Made by a program: the position numbers and the translations under genes
Notes under the pieces: generated by a model
Database searches by the model: none
What the model was told of the DNA's origin: nothing
Seen by the model: the letters and a program-made list of their open reading frames with translations, nothing else
Shown: positions 43,471 to 53,333 of the stretch, piece by piece
Numbering within the stretch: the first letter of the stretch is position 1
Layout of the letters: every line of letters begins with the position of its first letter
NCBI RefSeq assembly: GCF_964204865.1
Contig: NC_135254.1
Location: forward strand, 7,693,001-7,757,000
Direction: 5' to 3'
DNA length: 64,000 nt
Source: Styela clava
Taxonomy: Eukaryota; Chordata; Ascidiacea; Stolidobranchia; Styelidae

Positions 43471-44643
43471 CTAGATAGAAACATCCACCAAAGGATGATC
43501 CACTAGAGGAGGTAAAGGGTCAACTGAAGCAATTCCATTTGAGATGGAAGATCCGACTACAAGCGTTCCGTCGCTCAGTTCAGATACTTCTGTGACAGCT
43601 TGGGACAGTTTGCCTTCCAAGTCCAAATGGATACGTCCAGGTTCAAAGTTTTTATTCAACTTCACAGCCACTCCTTGGGTTAAGTTGAAGTTGGTCAAAG
43701 CGCCTTCCGACCCCAAAACCCCGGCAAGTATTCGGCGGAATACGGGACTCCACGTCATAAAATGTCCCGGCTCTGGTATATATGGTATTGCAACCCAAAA
43801 TCCGCCGTTTTTTCTTTTCCGTATGTTGTCTGGCCCAGCCGGGAGTGGGATGTGTCGCACAACTTTCGCAGATTCGAGGTTGACCAATGTGAGGCGCCGA
43901 TAGACGTGCTCGGACAGAAGAACATGAGTTTCATTTTCCACAATTTCAATTCCGTTTGGTAGACACAAACTATCCAGAATGAGATCGGTGTTTTTGGTTA
44001 AAACATCAACTTTAAAAAGTCTTCCGGTGCAATCACCTTCAATACTAGAAAAGGCAACGTCGTCGTAATTCCACTTCAAACTCATATCAGTGAAATATAT
44101 TGTTTTTCCATCAGACGTCAAAACCAAATCATCAGGAAACAACATCGGCGGGTTGACGTCATTATAGTTTACTATGATGTCATAGTTTTTAGTTTCCAAG
44201 TCGATCATAATGACTCCTTGATATGCATCTGCAAAATACAACTTTGCGCCATGGAGACGAAGACCAAGAGGGCGCTTTTTCTTTCTTTTGCTTCCTTCTG
44301 CAAAGTCAAATGATTTTGTCAATTCGATGACTGTTTGGTTTGCTTTCCCGGGATTCATGATTTTTATTATCCTGCCATCTTTGAGTCCAGTGTATAGGTT
44401 ATCATGCTCATCCACTGTGATTGACTCTGGTCCTATTAATTCAGGTATAATTTTTATTCCGCGTTGCAGGTCATTATTTTTAACTTGTGCCCATTCAAAG
44501 TCGCTTATTTCGTAAAATTTCTCTACCGGAAGAGCTGAAAATGGTGATCTCATATAAGCGATTGTTAGTACACTTCCGACCATCAAACCAATTCCAATTG
44601 GCACAAATAAAAACATCCGATTAACCACGTCTCCTCCCGTCAT
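43471..44643 (-). CDS. APMAP: APMAP-like protein 5, intronless
   Basis: The 390-residue frame starts MTGGDVVNRMFLFVPIGIGL with the membrane anchor to about residue 31. Propeller motifs: GPESITVDEHDNLYTGLKDG, RPLGLRLHGAKLYFADAYQG, FPDDLVLTSDGKTIYFTDMS, LPNGIEIVENETHV, GPDNIRKRKNGGFWVAIPYI and EVSELSDGTLVVGSS. Sequons NQT and NET are present, plus NLT near residue 326. It shares with gene 4 the proline-rich C-terminal VDPLPP tail and a homologous upstream region of more than 300 bp, so 4 and 5 are the most recent duplicates of the array. No intron interrupts any of the five copies, which fits duplication from a retroposed founder or a lineage that lost introns. Confidence 0.92.
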   Translation of the reverse strand: MTGGDVVNRMFLFVPIGIGLMVGSVLTIAYMRSPFSALPVEKFYEISDFEWAQVKNNDLQRGIKIIPELIGPESITVDEHDNLYTGLKDGRIIKIMNPGKANQTVIELTKSFDFAEGSKRKKKRPLGLRLHGAKLYFADAYQGVIMIDLETKNYDIIVNYNDVNPPMLFPDDLVLTSDGKTIYFTDMSLKWNYDDVAFSSIEGDCTGRLFKVDVLTKNTDLILDSLCLPNGIEIVENETHVLLSEHVYRRLTLVNLESAKVVRHIPLPAGPDNIRKRKNGGFWVAIPYIPEPGHFMTWSPVFRRILAGVLGSEGALTNFNLTQGVAVKLNKNFEPGRIHLDLEGKLSQAVTEVSELSDGTLVVGSSISNGIASVDPLPPLVDHPLVDVSI

Positions 44644-44782
44644 TTTTTGTAATGAGGGGCGATGTCAAAATCTCAACAATCTTCTAATTAACTACGACGT
44701 ATTGCAGTATACGAGTTAAGCTTGGATGATACCGTATTGTGGTCTTCCAAGCGATTGACACTCAAACACTCTTCATATAGTT

Positions 44783-44926
44783 GAAATTAAAGCTCTAGGC
44801 AACGATTATTACGTCGAAGCTTAATAAAATACGATTAGCCAGCTTTGTTAACGTCAAAATCATTGCTTGACGGAAGATTTTCCTAAAACCTCTGCGTTAG
44901 CTCGTTAGCCTACAGGCAGACAATAA
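44783..44926 (-). promoter_or_regulatory. Conserved promoter blocks of APMAP-like 5
   Basis: Minus strand towards the gene: gtctgcctgtaggctaacg (44904-44923), aacaaagctggctaatcg (44836-44854), and aatcgttgcctagagcttta (44788-44808). The last 20 bases are nearly identical to gene 3. Confidence 0.5.
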
Positions 44927-45459
44927 CTTTTCGGTTGGATTCGAAGTATTGGCGACCGCGAGTGTATATAGGCAAAAGACATAGCAACAGATTTAGATTT
45001 TCAAACTTAACCGCCCGGTTCGATAACTAGCTGCGAATGCACTACGGATAGTCAATTTGCGAGTCATGGCCTAAATGGGATTACTGTAACGATTTTACCA
45101 GTTTACTGTTCAGCCCTAAATGGGATTGATTATCACAAGTATCTTTACCAGTTTTCCGTTCCTCATGCATGGATGGTAATCGGTGTAAATTCAATACTTC
45201 TTCTTTGCAAAACCTTCCATCTTGTATTCTGTACGTTTTAAACCTTATCTTAGGTTTTGCTTGCTCTCCCGATTTTATAATCATATTTCAATCATTTTAT
45301 TGTTATGCCGATTATGGAGAAATAAACTTATACTATACTTATAAACAAAGAGAGAGAGTGATGCTCAAATATATGGACACAAAATAGGTTATCAATTTCC
45401 CACAGAAGTCCATCGGTACCGCACCACAACAGCTGATCATCAAAAATCAACTTGCGCGA

Positions 45460-45700
45460 AAGAGGAACCGCCACATGGAGCGCAATTTTTAAATTTGATA
45501 ACGTCATCGCACACAAAAAGCGAACTGCGTAAAGGTCACAGGCATTTTTGGAAAAAATAAAAGTAATAGCATTCTAGCGAAAAATACAATGTTAAACCAT
45601 TGAAAATTTCAATGCGATCGGTCCAGTAGTTAATGAGAAAGGTGATTTTTTTTATAAGAGGAAGAAAATACTAACTTGATCAACAACAACATGATAACAA
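45460..45700 (+). repeat. Dispersed repeat (gacgtcatagcacac family), second copy
   Basis: gcgcgaaagaggaaccgcca, gataacgtcatcgcacacaa, gaaaatttcaatgcgatcgg, gagaaaggtgatttttttta and caacaacaacatgataaca match the 33040 copy in the same order. Confidence 0.6.
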
Positions 45701-45914
45701 AACGATTCATTTGTACATTTCGTTTCCAATGATAACAATCGCGTACATTACACAGATGAAAAATATTTACAGACGGGTTCATTTTTTATACAAAATCGTA
45801 AATTGCAGTTACTATATTTATCACTACACAGACGGAGACCCACGCGATTCGGTTGACAAAGAACTCCGCAAAATGCCGTTACCTGCAGCGATTACGTGAA
45901 TAACCGTAGTAGAC

Positions 45915-46005
45915 AGATTGCAAACCAACGCAGGGTAATAGCTGATGCGATAGCGGACGTTTTCCTAACGCAGAGCATGTTAGCTCATCAGTCGGCGTCA
46001 TGTAT
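45915..46005 (-). repeat. Degraded tRNA-derived SINE head
   Basis: On the minus strand gatgagctaacatgctctgc, gttaggaaaacgtccgc and ctgcgttggtttgcaa resemble, in order, the head of the 38884 SINE. The B box is damaged and no body is recognised. Confidence 0.4.
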
Positions 46006-47990
46006 GGCAATGCACAGACTATAATCGGGTTTGTTCTCTCGTTCATATCCCATACAGTAGGAGAGAACCTATGAATAAGGCTTGGGGATACGTCATAGAA
46101 GAACCGAGATTATGGTTCAATATGACTTTATTCACTGAGCGATAATACAACATTACTGATCAATCACAATCATACAATGCCTTTTGCTGAACCCAATTAA
46201 TTTCTTGACAATGATCCTCTTTTTGTGACAAAAAAACTCAACCCTCAATAAGATTTGCTTATTTTAAAATAAGCCAAATTTAATTCTGTGAACTTGCACA
46301 AAAAGCAAACAAAGCATATGTCAGAATAAGCAAAATATGGATAAAGATCAAAATAAGCAACAAATAAATGAAAGATTCTCTGTTGTACAACTCTTTTCAG
46401 TGCTTGGTGGAAGGGACTTATTTACTGAGAAATACTCATGAATGGCAGAATTCATTTTTATTCACTGCACTTGTGATTCTTAAGTAACTTGTATAAACCA
46501 GTTTCTTACTAATTACAAAAAATGAATATTTTTCTTTTTTGGTTATGATTTTGTTTCAAGATAAGAGAACTAACAGAAAGTGTACGTAAACAAAGTTGAT
46601 ACTAATCCAAACAAATTATTTTATACATATTGTTGCAACAAGTAGAATAACATATATTTTCAAAATAGAAACAGGTATATTACCCTAAATTCCCATAATA
46701 GAGTTGCCAGAGAAGCTTCAGTCCATCTCAGTTTAGTTTTTTCAAGCAGTGAATACACGCAAATTGTTTTTTATACTCCTCTAAGGCATCGTATTCAAAC
46801 AAGTATAACATATAAGGAGAAGATTTTTATAAAATACTATACTTTTCAAACTTTCATAATTCGATAGTTGAAGGTACAAGGCTCAAACGGCGAAAAAGTA
46901 GAACTAAATCTATGCACGACTGCTGTGCATTTTTTGTTGTATTCGCAAAATATCAAATACAGTACAAAACACCATTTACAAGCCAATTTTTTTAACACAA
47001 GGAATGAAAATTGTATAAAAACATGTTCACAGGGACGATAATTTAAAAATAAATTTAAGAAAAATATTTCTACTCCAAGAAATAAATATGATTGGATACA
47101 AATAACACAAACGACAGTTAATCGACTGAAAAAATCTTGAAATTATTACAAAGCAATAAAGTATAGTGGCAGTTGTAATAGACGATTTGATGCTGTAATT
47201 GAAAATTATTTGGAAAATTAGAGCAAGGGTAGAGATACTCTATGAAATTTATAAATAAATTTGTGAATTCTGACCGACATTTTTCAGATGTCTTGCTGAC
47301 AGTAAGGTTAAAGCAGGACCAAAACAAAAATTTTCTAGAGTAGAGGATTGACACCATTATTTTGCTGCATAATACATAAATCTGAAGATAAATTTTTAAA
47401 TGAATTTGAAAAAAAAAAAATATCCAGATAAATACACGCTCAATCTGAACTTCCAAGAGAGATGTGAAAGGTTCTCACAAGCTATACAGGTACATTCTTG
47501 ATAAAGAACAACAACCATTTATTCGAAGGTAGGCCCCCTTATTAATGAGCAAGGGCAGCATGTGCATCCTCAAATGGTCAACTAAAGATCAGTTTTATCT
47601 CTTGAGAAAGGTGGAAAACAGGTAAGCCCACTTGCAAGAATTATGACAGCAGTAAAGGAAATTCACATATGTGAGTATGTTCTATGAAGAGAACACTGAG
47701 TTGAGACAAATTAGAATTGTTATGTGCAAGATACAACGAATGGTATCTGATCTGATTGAAAGTGAAATCCCATATAAGCCAGTGGTTGATTCACCGGGGG
47801 CCAAAATTAGAAGCGGAGGATATCCGCGGACCGAGAGAGGGGAGCGCCTGCAAGGAGCAGATGCTGGTACATATAACTGAGATACTAGTATAATTGAATT
47901 GGTATGTTTATACACATGCTTAAACTGTGATAATGATGTAACAGTGAGCGGTATTTAGAAAGCAAAACGGTAAAAACAAAGTGTTAAACT
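46006..47990. other. Gene-free stretch
   Basis: AT-rich sequence with no supported gene. The short frame 47671-47880 has no recognisable domain. Confidence 0.4.
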
Positions 47991-47994
47991 ATTT

Positions 47995-48075
47995 GACTTA
48001 AGTTCGCCGGGCCATATCAAATCGCTACGTGGGCCGTAATTGGCCCATGGGCCGCAGTTTGGGAACCAGTGTTCT
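47995..48075 (-). mobile_element. hAT end fragment
   Basis: On the minus strand: cactggttcccaaactgcgg, then cccatgggcc and acggcccacgtagcg. A single end downstream of E2F. No partner end found. Confidence 0.6.
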
Positions 48076-48261
48076 AGACAAAGTAACACTCTCGAGATGT
48101 TACAAGGCCATGATTGGCTATGAATAACCACCAAAAGATGGTATACGAGACCATGCTTGACTATGAATACCAACTACTCATGACAGTGAAATAACTACTA
48201 ATTAAATGTTCCCTGATTCCTGTAAGCTGTACCTGATCTGTGCAGTTTATTTTGTGCAGTT

Positions 48262-49170
48262 TCAAACACCACAGAGATCAAATAATTCATTTGCACCTTC
48301 AAATGGCTCAAGATTAAACACATAGTCCAATGTTGGAGGTGGAGACAGCCTCAGTAAAGGAGCAAAATCTTCTGTTTTCAATAAGTCGAAAAGATCGCCA
48401 GAATCATCAATCGGATCGAATAGCTCACTGATAGAAGGTGGCGCGTCCATTTTGTCATGTGCTAAGACATTGGTAGGGATCTTTGAAGATAAAACTGGGG
48501 GCTCTTGAATTGGATTTTCTGGCTTCAATAGAATAGGCTCAGGCAGATTTTCTGGAGGAGGCACAGGAACAGCTACAGGTGCAGATGTGGTAACATCTTT
48601 ATTGACAAGGAGAACAGAAATAGGACCTGATGAGGATCGTAAATGGATTTGATACCTCCTGTCACCAGTTGCTGTTTGTTCGGGCACTGGTACTTCAAGT
48701 TGAGTTCCAGAAGGTGCTTGAACTGCGAGTAACGTTTGATCTTTAAAGCAACTACAAACATCTTCATGTGTAACGTAAGCCAATTTATTGTTGTCAATAT
48801 CATCAGTAACGTTTCTGATGCTTTGATGAACCCACATTTGTTGCTGATCAATTTCTTTTTCCTTTTCTTCTAATGAATAGATCTGTGATCTCAGGGCATT
48901 TATTTGTGTTGAAACTTCACTGTTTGTGCCACCCGGTCCTGCTCCCTTCCATTGTATACTATTCTTCGAACGTTTTTCAATTAATCCAATTCCTTCTAGC
49001 ACATTTGTTATGTCGTAAATGCGACGTTTTTGCCGCACAGCAAGCTGGTCCGCGGCTACTTTTAAATCCAATATTCCGTCTTTTGCTTCTTGTAACAAAG
49101 TAACGAATTTTGTTGTTAGAAGGCCAAGAGACTTCTCATGCCGACTTGTTGAGGCATCTGTGATAGACAT
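48262..49170 (-). CDS. E2F4/5: E2F4/5-like transcription factor, intronless
   Basis: The 302-residue frame contains a winged-helix DNA-binding domain (about 11-77: HEKSLGLLTTKFVTLLQEAK, the RRIYD motif at 49-53, VLEGIGLIEKRSKNSIQWKG). A leucine-rich coiled segment with the DP-dimerisation and marked-box region follows (about 84-190, with YVTHEDVCSCF and GDRRYQIHLRSSSGPISVLL). A proline-rich spacer leads to a C-terminal pocket-protein binding segment (DYVFNLEPFEGANELFDL, 282-299). There is no cyclin-A binding N-terminus, which fits the E2F4/5 class. These factors pair with DP and pocket proteins to repress cell-cycle genes in G0/G1. The length is a little short of vertebrate E2F5. An AATAAA lies 11 bases after the stop. 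The absence of introns suggests a retrocopy, but every domain is intact. Confidence 0.92.
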   Translation of the reverse strand: MSITDASTSRHEKSLGLLTTKFVTLLQEAKDGILDLKVAADQLAVRQKRRIYDITNVLEGIGLIEKRSKNSIQWKGAGPGGTNSEVSTQINALRSQIYSLEEKEKEIDQQQMWVHQSIRNVTDDIDNNKLAYVTHEDVCSCFKDQTLLAVQAPSGTQLEVPVPEQTATGDRRYQIHLRSSSGPISVLLVNKDVTTSAPVAVPVPPPENLPEPILLKPENPIQEPPVLSSKIPTNVLAHDKMDAPPSISELFDPIDDSGDLFDLLKTEDFAPLLRLSPPPTLDYVFNLEPFEGANELFDLCGV

Positions 49171-49563
49171 GGCCCCAGGAACAATTCAAAATAATATTAT
49201 TAGATAGCTATTTTGGCTATATCAATGCTAGTGATAGCTGGAAAAATAAAACATCAACATTTATTACTAGGCATTACTGCTCTACACAAATGGTGGCAGC
49301 TTTATTAGAAATAGATTTATTAATGTATCCAAAAACAAAATATTTACCTGTAAGAGAAACCTAACGCAACAAGAAGATATTAATTCAATTAAGACCAAAC
49401 AAACAATCTAACTGGTTTTCTAGAGTAAAAGCATAAATCAGTTTTTAAAAGTATGGGTCATACTATGTATATACCGAAATAATGCCATGGTCATAATATG
49501 CGAGAAATAAAACATGATAAAAGCAATTAATTTTTAATATGGAGCGTTGCTATCTTACTGAGA

Positions 49564-49600
49564 CTTGTTTGTTTAGTTTAGTGTTGTTTCAACTAAGTAC
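49564..49600 (+). promoter_or_regulatory. Shared upstream block of GNAT copies
   Basis: cttgtttgtttag..tgttgttt..aact lies 147 bases before the lost start of copy 1 and recurs at 51563-51590 before copy 2, where a MITE arm has widened the gap to about 430 bases. Confidence 0.35.
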
Positions 49601-49767
49601 ATACAGTGACCTCTGTTAATTGTTAATGACCTCTGTTAGACACGCAGACTCAGTAGTGTGGGCATACCAAATTTGCTGAATAGCGATAAAAGTTGAACTG
49701 GTTTTTAAAAATTTCTTCAAATAGCATAACATACCGAATTCTTGGAATAAATGACTTCAATGATGTC

Positions 49768-50361
49768 ATGAATTTGCTTATAACTGACTACATTACAGAA
49801 GAGCCAATTAGCATGATGTTGGGCATCACTGAGGAGATTCTGGGGACAAATTTGAACGAGCGTTTGAAGGAATATTTATCAGAAAAGTTCTGTGTTGGCG
49901 CGTTTGATAGCAGATCTAGCTGTTTGATTGGGGTAGGAGTGGGATATACTGGAGATAAAGAAGAAAAATCAATGAACTCGGACACAAGCACAATTCCAGT
50001 TCATGTACGCCAAACTGACGCAGTCTGGAAAGAACTTCTCGATGGCACCAAAGAAGAGCGCTTAGGCACTAAGAATATTTTTCATTTGTATGTTTCGTGT
50101 GTAAAATATGAATACGCAGGACAAGGTATTGCAGCTGAAATGTGTGAAAGAATGCAAAAAATTGCAATAAGTCAAGGTTGCAAGAAAGTATCAGCTATCG
50201 CAACAAGCTACTATGCCCAGAAAGTTTTCAAAAATTTTGGGTTTGATTTCATCAAGTCAATTTTCTATGAGGAATATATAGACCCAGTAACTGGCAACAA
50301 GATATTTAATAACATGCCAAAGCCTCATGAAAAAGTAGTTTTTGTCATGAAAAATCTGTGA
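49768..50361 (+). CDS. GNAT acetyltransferase-like copy 1, start codon lost
   Basis: This frame is strongly similar to copy 2 along its length, including the acetyl-CoA binding motif A (VKYEYAGQGIAAEMCERM, with the Q/R-x-x-G-x-A type core) and motif B (YYAQKVFKNFGF). It resembles animal dopamine/arylalkylamine-type N-acetyltransferases, though the substrate cannot be told. At the place of the copy 2 start, ATG-TCT-TCA-AAT, this copy reads ATT-TCT-TCA-AAT (49711), and an in-frame TAA lies shortly upstream. The next ATG (49768) would remove 19 residues including the first beta-strand of the GNAT fold. It therefore uses a non-ATG start, an unseen upstream exon, or is becoming a pseudogene. AATAAA at 50384 follows the stop. 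Confidence 0.75.
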   Translation: MNLLITDYITEEPISMMLGITEEILGTNLNERLKEYLSEKFCVGAFDSRSSCLIGVGVGYTGDKEEKSMNSDTSTIPVHVRQTDAVWKELLDGTKEERLGTKNIFHLYVSCVKYEYAGQGIAAEMCERMQKIAISQGCKKVSAIATSYYAQKVFKNFGFDFIKSIFYEEYIDPVTGNKIFNNMPKPHEKVVFVMKNL

Positions 50362-51078
50362 TTGTAAATGTGCAGAGTGACCCAAATAAACATTACCTAT
50401 ACATTTTTCATAATTTCAATTTCAATAATTTCAGTAACTTTAAGGCTGCAATTATCAGGGGAATCCCCATAAAGGTGTGTGTCCGAGCGATTTAACAATT
50501 TTCAACAAAGGACGGTTTCACAAGTTTGTCTCCAATGCCAAGGAGATCTTTTGGAACCAATATGAGAGAGAACATAATTTTTGTATAAAGCTTCCCAGAT
50601 TTCTGAAATGCTTCATTTTTAATCTTTTTTAAATAAGGCGATATTTCATGCAGCGATTTTTCTTATGCGACAAAATTTCCTGTGGCAAGATTTCCTACGG
50701 CGAATTTTCCTAGAACAATTTCATATATCCAATATAAATTCAGTTATCATAGAAATAATAACTCATTGATTCATTATAAACTCATGACATATCTGAACAT
50801 TAAATTGTTTCTGCTTTATTGAGAATATTATGTGATATGAAATCATTATGTATTTACTAAATGTTGAAACAAACAAAAAATGATTTTTTGTTGGAAATTG
50901 ATAATAAAATTATTTGGATGTGGTTTTGTCTATATTATTCAGTTTATATAAGTTGAAGTATCAGTTATGCATAGTAGATGGTTGTCAAAGCTGAAAAAAT
51001 ATAAAAAATGAAATACATAAAACTACCAATAGGTTTACGAATGAATCAATTTAGAAAAAGCTTATTTGTACTAATTTT
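50362..51078. other. Downstream flank of GNAT copy 1
   Basis: No gene. A short tandem-like block near 50640-50715 repeats gcgac/ggcaagatttcct-type units. From about 50940 the sequence is homologous to the flank after copy 2. Confidence 0.5.
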
Positions 51079-51308
51079 GGTACTCCGGAGGTATGTGAAC
51101 CAGGATAGCGGTTTAGTGGACACCGGAACATAGTATATGTGCCACTACCAGGTTAGGCCCTAATTTTATTCCAATTTTCCTTATTTTAGTTCTATTATGA
51201 GTTCTATGGACTAGCCAAGTGACTCCCGTAGTATTTGTACCTGAAAACACATACTACGTTCCGGTGTAAACTATCTGCCATCTTGTTTCACATACTTCAG
51301 GAGTACCC
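51079..51308. mobile_element. AAGATGGCGGAC-family MITE between GNAT genes
   Basis: Left ggtactccggaggtatgtga, right tcacatacttcaggagtacc, centre with cctaattttattccaatttt and gtattatgagttc-type blocks. It interrupts sequence that is continuous in the homologous flank after GNAT copy 2. Confidence 0.75.
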
Positions 51309-51810
51309 TTATTTTAGAGATTGCTTGAGACTGACAGAATGGGATAAATAAGTTATTTGCAAAACAAGGAGCTATAGAAAGTTAGACATCGAAAGAGAAT
51401 TATTCACACACGCATGCAAGTTTAAAAATAACAATTTGCGCAGTCACTGCCAGTTGATTTTGATTGCATATATCCGATCAATTATAAGTATTGTATAACT
51501 AAATTGTTTTACAGCTTGTTTGATCAGTTACAAGGGGAATGCTGCAGGGGAGAGAGGGATGCTTGTTTGTTTAGTGTTGTTTAACTTGGTGTACGCTCAC
51601 TTTATTAACATAGTACCTCAGTTCGTTAACCATCAAATATACTGGTAACAAAAAAATTATATCACCGTAGTTTGCAGATAGCAAGTACGCAAATGGCTTC
51701 TTTTCGTCGGTTTACGAGTCCAAGTCAAGTATGAGAACAGCTAACCCTTTAATTAAGTATATGCATAGGTTCAGATAATGGAGGAAACTAAAGCAAATGA
51801 TACAAATCAC

Positions 51811-51936
51811 CGCTAGTTCCCGAACTTGTAATAGAACTAAAATAAGAAAAATCGGAATAAAATTATGGCCTAACCCTAAAATAGTACACAAACTACGTTC
51901 CAGTGTCCGCCATCTTGGTTGACATACTTTGAGAGC
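51811..51936. mobile_element. Half MITE in 5-prime flank of GNAT copy 2
   Basis: Contains cgaacttgtaatagaactaa, aaattatggcctaacccta and gtccgccatcttggttgac, ending gagagc. This is one right arm with its centre and no left arm. It ends 53 bases before the copy 2 ATG. Confidence 0.75.
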
Positions 51937-51989
51937 AAAATTTAACCTACGGTATGTCATTGAATTCCAGGTTGTAACTCCATTCAACA

Positions 51990-52640
51990 ATGTCTTCAAA
52001 TAACATTACATACAGGATTCTTGATTCAAATGACTCCAATGATGTCATGAGTTTGCTTATAACTGACTACATTACACAAGAGCCAGAAAGCATAAAGTTG
52101 GGCATGACTGAAGAGATTTTGAGAAAATATTTGAACACACGCTTGATAAAATATTTATCAGCAAAGGCCTCTGTTGGGGCATTTGACAGCAATTCTAGCT
52201 GTTTGATTGGGGTAGCAGTAGGTTATACTGGAGGAAAAGAAGAAAAATCAATGAACTCAGACGCAAGCATGATTCCAGTTTATGTACGCCAAGCTGAAGC
52301 GGTCAGGAAACAACTTATTGGTGGAACTAAGGAGGAATGTCTAGGCACTCTGAAGTTTCTACATTTGTATATTTTATGTGTAAAAAATGAATATGCAGGA
52401 CATGGTATTGCAGCTGAAATGTGCAAAAGAATGCAAAAAATTGCAATAAGTCAAAATTGTGAGAAATTATCGGCTATTGCAACAAATCATTATGCCCAGA
52501 TAATCTTTAAAAACCTTGGATTCGACTTCATTAAATCAATTTCCTATGAGGATTACATCGACCCAGTAACTGGCAACAAGATATTTAAAGACATGCCCAA
52601 GCCTCATGAAAAAATGGTTTTTGCTGTGAAAACACTTTGA
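51990..52640 (+). CDS. GNAT acetyltransferase-like copy 2, intact
   Basis: 216 residues from a clear ATG (MSSNNITYRILDSNDSNDVM). The first strand is ITYRIL. Motif A spans about 129-147 (CVKNEYAGHGIAAEMCKRM), where acetyl-CoA pyrophosphate is bound in GNAT enzymes. Motif B includes HYAQIIFKNLGF (168-178). The C-terminus YIDPVTGNKIFKDMPKPHEK is nearly identical in copy 1. The layout resembles arthropod and chordate dopamine/arylalkylamine-type N-acetyltransferases, so a small amine substrate is plausible but not shown. No signal peptide is seen, so a cytosolic enzyme is expected. It is intronless and in tandem with copy 1. The motif A residue Q of copy 1 is H here. Confidence 0.85.
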   Translation: MSSNNITYRILDSNDSNDVMSLLITDYITQEPESIKLGMTEEILRKYLNTRLIKYLSAKASVGAFDSNSSCLIGVAVGYTGGKEEKSMNSDASMIPVYVRQAEAVRKQLIGGTKEECLGTLKFLHLYILCVKNEYAGHGIAAEMCKRMQKIAISQNCEKLSAIATNHYAQIIFKNLGFDFIKSISYEDYIDPVTGNKIFKDMPKPHEKMVFAVKTL

Positions 52641-53333
52641 TTATAGAACAATGAGAGTTCACTGAGTCGTTTCTAATCGTTTTAAAATATTATATGACAT
52701 AAAATTATTGTATTCAAATGTGAAATTAAACAGGAAATTATTTCGTTCCAGAAATTATTATTAAATCAAATTTACTGTGGTTTTTTGTCTACATTTTTTA
52801 GTATAAGTTTAAAATACCAGTTGCGAGGGGTTGCCAAGAATCAAAATAAGAAATTATTTAGGCATTAGAACTCTTGAGCTTCACGAATGAATCAACTCAA
52901 CGAATTTGATAGGTTGTCCGAGATTAATGAACTATAACAAACATGTTTTTAGCAGAAAAATGAGCTACAGAAAATGTGATATATAAAAAAAGGATTATTT
53001 TTAAAATGAAGGCATAGCAAGTGATTAGCAACAAATAGAGCAGCCATTACCAGTTGATCTTGATTGTATACATACAATTAATTCCAAGTATTTTAGAAAA
53101 TCCAGATTAAATACATGGCTGAGTCCATACAGTGTCTTCAAACTTTTTTAAATATTTCATTTTATAGACTTATCCTGGTAGGTTTACATTATTTATTGTA
53201 ATGTATATAAAGCATTCTACATTGACACAGAGACTTCAGAAAATGCAATTGAATACAGTTACTTACATATCATAATATTTAACTGAACAATTTCACTCCT
53301 TTTTAGCCATACGAAAAAGCCAATCATCTAGAA
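52641..53333. repeat. GNAT downstream flank, second occurrence
   Basis: Blocks such as cagttgatcttgattgtata, atacagtgtcttcaaac, aagcattctacattgac and gcacaatttcactcc-type sequence recur at 54550-54870. An earlier occurrence lies at 51420-51500 and a diverged one at 56200-56310. No coding region. Confidence 0.6.

Noticed and set aside
47671-47880. Small frame upstream of the E2F downstream region
   Set aside because: Starts on GTG and has no recognised domain or paralog.
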